Part shown: piece after piece, positions 60,144-64,000 of the stretch | Numbering within the stretch: position 1 is the first letter of the stretch | Layout: each line of letters begins with the position of its first letter | NCBI GenBank assembly: GCA_963978545.1 | Contig: OZ021725.1 | Location: forward strand, 4,537,093 to 4,601,092 | Length of the DNA: 64,000 nucleotides | Direction: 5' to 3' | Source of the DNA: Linyphia triangularis | Taxonomy: Eukaryota; Arthropoda; Arachnida; Araneae; Linyphiidae | Notes under the pieces: model-generated | The model's database searches: none | Told to the model about the DNA's origin: nothing | What the model saw: the letters and a program-made list of their open reading frames with translations, nothing else | Program-made: the position numbers and the translations under genes

Positions 60144-60251
60144 TTAAGCCTATCAGCCATCGGTGGCGGACACTGAACCTTATGTTTAGGTTGCATCAGT
60201 CCTCATACCACACAGTCATCACTAACTGACAGCATAAAATATGATACGAAA

Positions 60252-60253
<2 letters not shown>

Positions 60254-60290
<37 letters not shown>
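60254..60290. repeat. Poly(A) run
   Basis: About 37 uninterrupted A residues, possibly the decayed tail of a retroposed copy, but no matching body is evident to its left. Confidence 0.9.
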
Positions 60291-60292
<2 letters not shown>

Positions 60293-60439
60293 AAGTAAAT
60301 ACTTAAATTTATTTAAAATGTGCTTAATCTTTATTTATTACAAAATTGTACAATACGAGAACTTCTAAAGCAGCGCGTGGCCTGGCGGAGATTTCCTTAA
60401 AAATTCACGAGATGCTCAACGTGTTAAGTCACTTCAAAC

Positions 60440-60655
60440 TTTTTTTTTCTGGCCCCGCAGCCACTTGGAGCACTACATGCTCGAAGTCACTTGGCCACTA
60501 CAAGGCCGGAAGCGATGGATATTTGTAAAGGGGCATACAGTGGGAAGGCCATCGTTGCCTCTAACTTAGGACATCCACGTTTGCCACGGATTCGAACCGA
60601 AACCCACCAACGTGGTAGTCTGATGCTCTAACCACTATACTGAATTTGCTACATT
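60440..60655 (-). mobile_element. tRNA-derived SINE family S2
   Basis: On the minus strand the head reads CAGTATAGTGGTTAGAGCAT (A-box region) and GGTTCGAATCC (B box). The body holds CCATCGCTTCCGGCCTTGTA and GTGGCCAAGTGACTTCGAGC, and the 3' end is an A run (GGCCAGAAAAAAAAAG). The body and poly(A)-like tail differ from S1, so this is a second family. A 3' fragment is at 46093. Confidence 0.8.
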
Positions 60656-60662
60656 CATTTTG

Positions 60663-60838
60663 CCGACCGAACGGTATAGTGGTTAGCGTACTAGCTTCTA
60701 GACCATGAGGTTGCGGGTTCGAGTCCATTGTAAGGCATGGGTGTTTGTAACTGTATGTTGGCTTGTCAAATGACGAATGTTTCGGCGCATTATAGCCCTC
60801 GTGTTGCTGACGGTGCCAGATAATCTGAAAACAAGCAG
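60663..60838 (+). mobile_element. SINE S1, plus strand
   Basis: Head CGACCGAACGGTATAGTGGT, B box GCGGGTTCGAGTCC, and a body to GCCAGATAATCTGAAAACA. The terminal (CCAA)n tail is reduced to AAGCAGC. No clear duplication beyond a possible TCATTT on each side. It lies eight bases from the S2 copy. Confidence 0.92.
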
Positions 60839-60874
60839 CTATAGTCATTTCAAACTTAAAGAGTCATTTCTGAA

Positions 60875-61052
60875 AGATTGATGGCTGTGAGGTTATCTCT
60901 CTGACTTCGCATGCCAAAAGGGTTCGAATCCCTGATTAGGCATGGATTTTCGTCATGGTTCGGAATCCACGTTAAGCTGTAGGTGCAGGCCTGATTCAAT
61001 GTAATTGTGCAGAAGTATAGGTCGTTGAAAGCACAAACCAAGCAACCAACCT
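60875..61052 (+). mobile_element. Possible third SINE family S3
   Basis: GATGGCTGTGAGGTTATCTC resembles a degraded A-box region. AGGGTTCGAATCCCTG is a complete B-box arm 35-40 bp later. The body (TTCGTCATGGTTCGGAATCC to GTAGGTGCAGGCCTGATTC) ends in AAGCAACCAACC, the same tail type as S1. Only one copy is present in the window, so the family status is inferred. Confidence 0.55.
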
Positions 61053-61079
61053 TGCTGATAGAACCTGTACATACATAAA

Positions 61080-61640
61080 AGCATCTTCAGATGTCCATAA
61101 ACATGCCTCTCCAAATAACCCCCATTACTTTCTACTTCGCAAGATTAGATCGCGGAAACAGCTCCCGAATTAAAATATTTATGAACCCCTAAAAATAAAG
61201 GCACCTGGATTCCGTAATCGCAATAAATTTATTTCCTCGCGACGTGGCCATATTTTACATCAAAAACAACGATCGGGAAAACGTGTTTTACACGACATCC
61301 GACCCTAAATAATTCAAGCAAACTGCCTTATTTTGCAAATTATTTAAAAGCACGAAGCGAACGCTAATTCGATTGTGCCTTTTTACTTGTCTGTAGTAGT
61401 GCCGATAGCCCTTTCCTTGTAGCCAGGTTTTTTTTTTTTTTTTTATTTACTGACGTGAGAAAATCTACGCCACGTTTTCTCCTTTGGAGCTAAATGTGGA
61501 GCTTTTAGCTCGTAAGCGAGAAAATGCCAGTTTAATAAATAAGGCCTTTGGAGATAGTAATGTGGTTTCTGTTTATGGCTAGACTTCTTTGCGATTCGTC
61601 GGATGTGAAATGTTTTAGGGATAATGGCATTGGGAAATAG
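61080..61640. other. Balanced-composition single-copy block
   Basis: Complex DNA, not AT-biased, with no frames or repeats. It contains CGCAATAAATTTATTTCC (posterior-Hox-like TTTAT core), GCGACGTGGCC and GCGAACGCTAATTCG. Candidate conserved non-coding regulatory DNA, immediately before a TTAA element. Confidence 0.4.
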
Positions 61641-61799
61641 GTGTTGGGGGCGTAGTCAAATTAAATTGTGTCGATTGCTTGATGTTGAATGGTCTTTAAG
61701 AAATTGAATGTCAGTTAGAAACTACTTCAAGTTTTTCTGAATTTGGTATAGATTGGTAATATTTACTTTAAGGGGACTTGGTACCCTTCAAACTCTTTT

Positions 61800-62080
61800 T
61801 TTATTCATTTATTCATTTATTCATTCATTCATTCATTCATTCATTCATTCATTTATTCATTCATTCATTTGTGGTTAGCGTTCTAGCTTCTAGACCGCGA
61901 GGTTGCGGGTTCGAGTCCCATGTTTGGCATGGGTGTTTGTAAATGTATGTTGGCTTGTCTAATGACGAAACTTTCGGCGCATTATAGCCCTCGTGTAGCT
62001 GACGGCGCCAGATAATCTGAAAAAACAACCAACCAACCAACAACATTCATTCATTTATTCATTCATTTATTTATTTTCTT
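61800..62080. repeat. (ATTC)n/(ATTT)n microsatellite split by a SINE
   Basis: Tetranucleotide units at 61800-61870 and again at 62045-62078 flank the S1 copy. The SINE either inserted into the tract or seeded it at both sides through duplication of ATTC units. Confidence 0.88.
61870..62042 (+). mobile_element. SINE S1 inside a microsatellite, 5'-truncated
   Basis: It starts at GTGGTTAGCGTTCTAGCTTC (the first 15 bases of the head are missing), keeps the B box GCGGGTTCGAGTCCC and the body, and ends in four CCAA units (AACCAACCAACCAAC). The surrounding CATTCATT units on both sides mask any duplication. Confidence 0.92.
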
Positions 62081-62767
62081 TTTTATTTAAGCCTTTAAAA
62101 CATACTTTTTACATATTTGAAAGTGTTGCTAAGTAAAAACTAAATTTTATTTTTTAAAAAAAAAAGTTCATATAGTGCTCTAAATTTTCAAATTTTTTAA
62201 AAAAGCATTAAAAATTAATAAAATTTCAAGTTCTAACTTCATTTTAATTTTTCAATATTTTTTCCTTATTAAAAATATTTTCTTAGTAATATACTCCAAC
62301 TTTTTAGGCATCGGATTTAGAATAAGTAAAATAGTTTTCGAGAAAAACAATGATTACTGTACCTATATGAAAAAAACGGGTATTTTTCAACATTTAAATT
62401 TGTAAAAAAAATATTATTCAAAAAGCCATGCCTATTTTTGTCAAATAGATAATAAGAATGACACACACACAAAAAAAAAAAAATGTATGTCATTTTATTT
62501 ATATTTGCTGAAGATTTAGCAATTTGAGTAAGGGAAGAATTTCAAAAATCACAAAATGAGAAAAATGTGTTAGAAACCTCAAAGGAAATATTGCAGCAAT
62601 GCTAAATTCTTCATAAAAATATAGTTTTTCTACAATTGTAGTTATCGGGTCAGCTCAAAAACTTGCCACAATAAGGAAAAGAGTTCAAAGATAATAAAAA
62701 CGCATAAAATAGAAAATTAATATTTTTATTATTTTTTGCGAAAACATGGGGTACCAAGTTCCCTTAA

Positions 62768-63132
62768 ACATCACAACACGTCATTTTCTCATCTTTCTTG
62801 TTACAAAAATGACACAGTGCAAAATTACTCATTTTGTGTAAAATGTACAACGTATGAGGTTTTGCTATCGTTGGGGACAAATGTGTACGAAATAACAAAC
62901 TGCAAGTACTTGAAACTGGTCGAATGACACAAGAATTCTTTTATAAGTCGGATTCAAGTTAAAACACTAACTTATGCAGTTTTTTCAACTTCAAGTGTCT
63001 GTGACTCTATGCACCCTATAACTCAAAAATAAAGAATTTTGAAATGCGTCCCTTCGGCAGAAGCAGTGTTACATGTTCTGCAGGGGATAATAAATTATGA
63101 CATGACGAGAAAAATAAATTCAGGTACAATAT
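62768..63132. other. Unassigned sequence
   Basis: Single-copy DNA between the TTAA element and the reverse LTR. A 63-codon frame at 62736-62927 has no domain. Confidence 0.3.
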
Positions 63133-63895
63133 TGTTGCGTTGGACGGGTTCGAAAGATTTGAAGCCGAAGCAGATCAAAACTTGCAGATATTTATTCCAA
63201 TATCACTCTTCACAGATTCCTTTACAACTCCAGAACTTCTCGCTCTAGTAGACTCAATACAGTTCTATACACAACAATAGAACACAAAACAGCAGTTAAA
63301 AACTTGACAACACAACTGCTAAATCGCCGCAAAAGACAATGCAATACAGTTCGCTTTAGAACTACTCGGAATGTTCACTGAGACTCAGTAATTAAAGTCA
63401 ACTAACTGATTCAACTCAGTCAACTCACTGACTAACCCACCAACTCCACTCACTGCAGGTCTTACGTAGGGGAAGGGAACTTTCGTGAATCTTTCAGAGA
63501 TAGACATTTGGAGAACTTTCTAGATCGTAGTCGAAAAGTCCTATACATGTACATGGGGACCGAAAATGTCACCAAATGGTCGCCAAGTTTGGCGACATTT
63601 AGCGATTTCTTGCCAAATTTAGCGACAAAAATTAGTCGCCAAACCGTCGCCAACTTGGCGCTATCTCGCCGATTTGGCGAAATTGCCATTACCATAATCT
63701 AAATGCCCTGCTCCTTGTAAAACTCGCTTCCCAGCGTTACCTCTGTAAAACTCGTAATCAAGCATTAAGACATACATTGCGGGGAAGCAAACTAACGACG
63801 AACTATTGCACTGCCTTATGCGAAATGTACATAAGTTTACCTAATTACGAAATTAACAATAAGAAGTATTTACAAATATACAAAAATTCGTAACA
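63133..63895 (-). mobile_element. Solo LTR, minus strand
   Basis: It reads TGTTACG to CAACA on the minus strand, 763 bp, and is nearly identical to the LTR at 47122-47875 (same GTCGCTAAATTTGGCAAG and GGAATAAATWTCTGC stretches). The poly(A) signal is at 63190-63195 (TTTATT on the plus strand). Flanks ATAT and TTAT are not a clean duplication. The mirrored 64- and 77-codon frames at 63462-63702 are the same LTR sequence as at 47307-47547. Confidence 0.88.
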
Positions 63896-64000
63896 TTATA
63901 CACCGCGTTGCATAATGATAGAACCACCATGTATTTTCAGCCTAGCATACAGTAATTGGAATAAATGATTGAAATAAATATTTTTATTGAAAATATACAA
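63896..64000. other. Window edge, unassigned
   Basis: About 100 bp of AT-rich sequence after the LTR. Nothing recognised. Confidence 0.3.

Larger units (their letters stand above)
61772..62763. mobile_element. TTAA-flanked element, family E
   Basis: TTAA lies on both sides (61768-61771 and 62764-62767). The left end GGGGACTTGGTACCC and the right end GGGTACCAAGTTCCC are inverted with 14 of 15 matches. The interior is AT-rich with TTTTCGAGAAAAACAATG near 62333 and no coding frame. An (ATTC)/(ATTT) microsatellite and a truncated SINE sit inside it, so those insertions are younger than the element. Confidence 0.85.

Noticed and set aside
27253..62042. S1 heads annotated as tRNA genes
   Set aside because: A and B boxes are present, but the copies share a non-tRNA body, tail and target duplications, so they are SINEs.
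47307..63702. Same 64- and 77-codon frames at two places, suggesting a conserved gene
   Set aside because: Both lie in the U3 motif cluster of two copies of one LTR in opposite orientation.

Overview
The window reads as AT-rich animal nuclear DNA from a gene desert or a very large intron. The evidence for an animal host is the mix of elements: a tRNA-derived SINE family, Tc1-, pogo- and hAT-type DNA transposons, solo LTRs with TATA box and poly(A) signal, satellites, and long (ATTT)n, (ATTC)n and (TA)n tracts. An arthropod, possibly a spider or other chelicerate, is my best guess, but no host gene was found to confirm it. I found no convincing host protein-coding exon, no intact tRNA or rRNA gene, and no bacterial-style operon, CRISPR array or origin. 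The longer open frames are by-products of microsatellites, minisatellites and transposon ends.

Layout. 0-9 kb: an (ATTT)n tract, a TTAA-flanked inverted-repeat element, a local duplication split by a SINE-like insertion, a solo LTR (3276-4057, GTAT duplication) nested in a dispersed element here called R1, then an 876-bp element with TA target sites (6991-7866). 9.2-11.4 kb: about 20 nearly identical copies of a 108-bp unit. 11.5-19.3 kb: more R1 copies, a foldback element, a second copy of the first TTAA element carrying a large (TA)n expansion, and tetranucleotide tracts that sit inside R1. 19.9-22.9 kb: an old 96-bp tandem array, then a 30-bp minisatellite cut in two by a solo LTR. 23.7-36.9 kb: TTAA elements, a Helitron-like repeat, a SINE, palindromic MITEs, a 149-bp tandem array and a pogo/Tigger derivative. 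37.5-39.1 kb: four decayed tRNA-Lys copies in tandem, split by a 761-bp hAT-like element with an 8-bp duplication. 39.7-49.9 kb: foldback elements (one a nearly complete hairpin with arms of about 310 bp), a 60-bp minisatellite, a nested MITE tandem, another LTR and a TTAA element with a duplicated left end. 50-64 kb: SINE copies with 12-15 bp target duplications, two 547-bp Tc1 derivatives that keep the C-terminal half of a DD34 transposase frame, TTAA elements including a piggyBac-type MITE, and a reverse-strand LTR.

Between the repeats are several islands of balanced-composition single-copy sequence (about 28.2, 30.9-31.6, 41.0-41.7, 44.0-44.4, 50.8-51.3 and 61.1-61.6 kb). They look unlike repeats and unlike coding sequence and are the best candidates for regulatory DNA. 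The most unusual themes are a set of at least six related-looking elements that end in TTAA plus a G-rich start and duplicate TTAA, the birth of tetranucleotide microsatellites inside R1, and repeated nesting that gives a relative insertion history. All coordinates come from reading the sequence by eye. Family names rest on target-site duplications, terminal repeats and short protein motifs; no database search was done.
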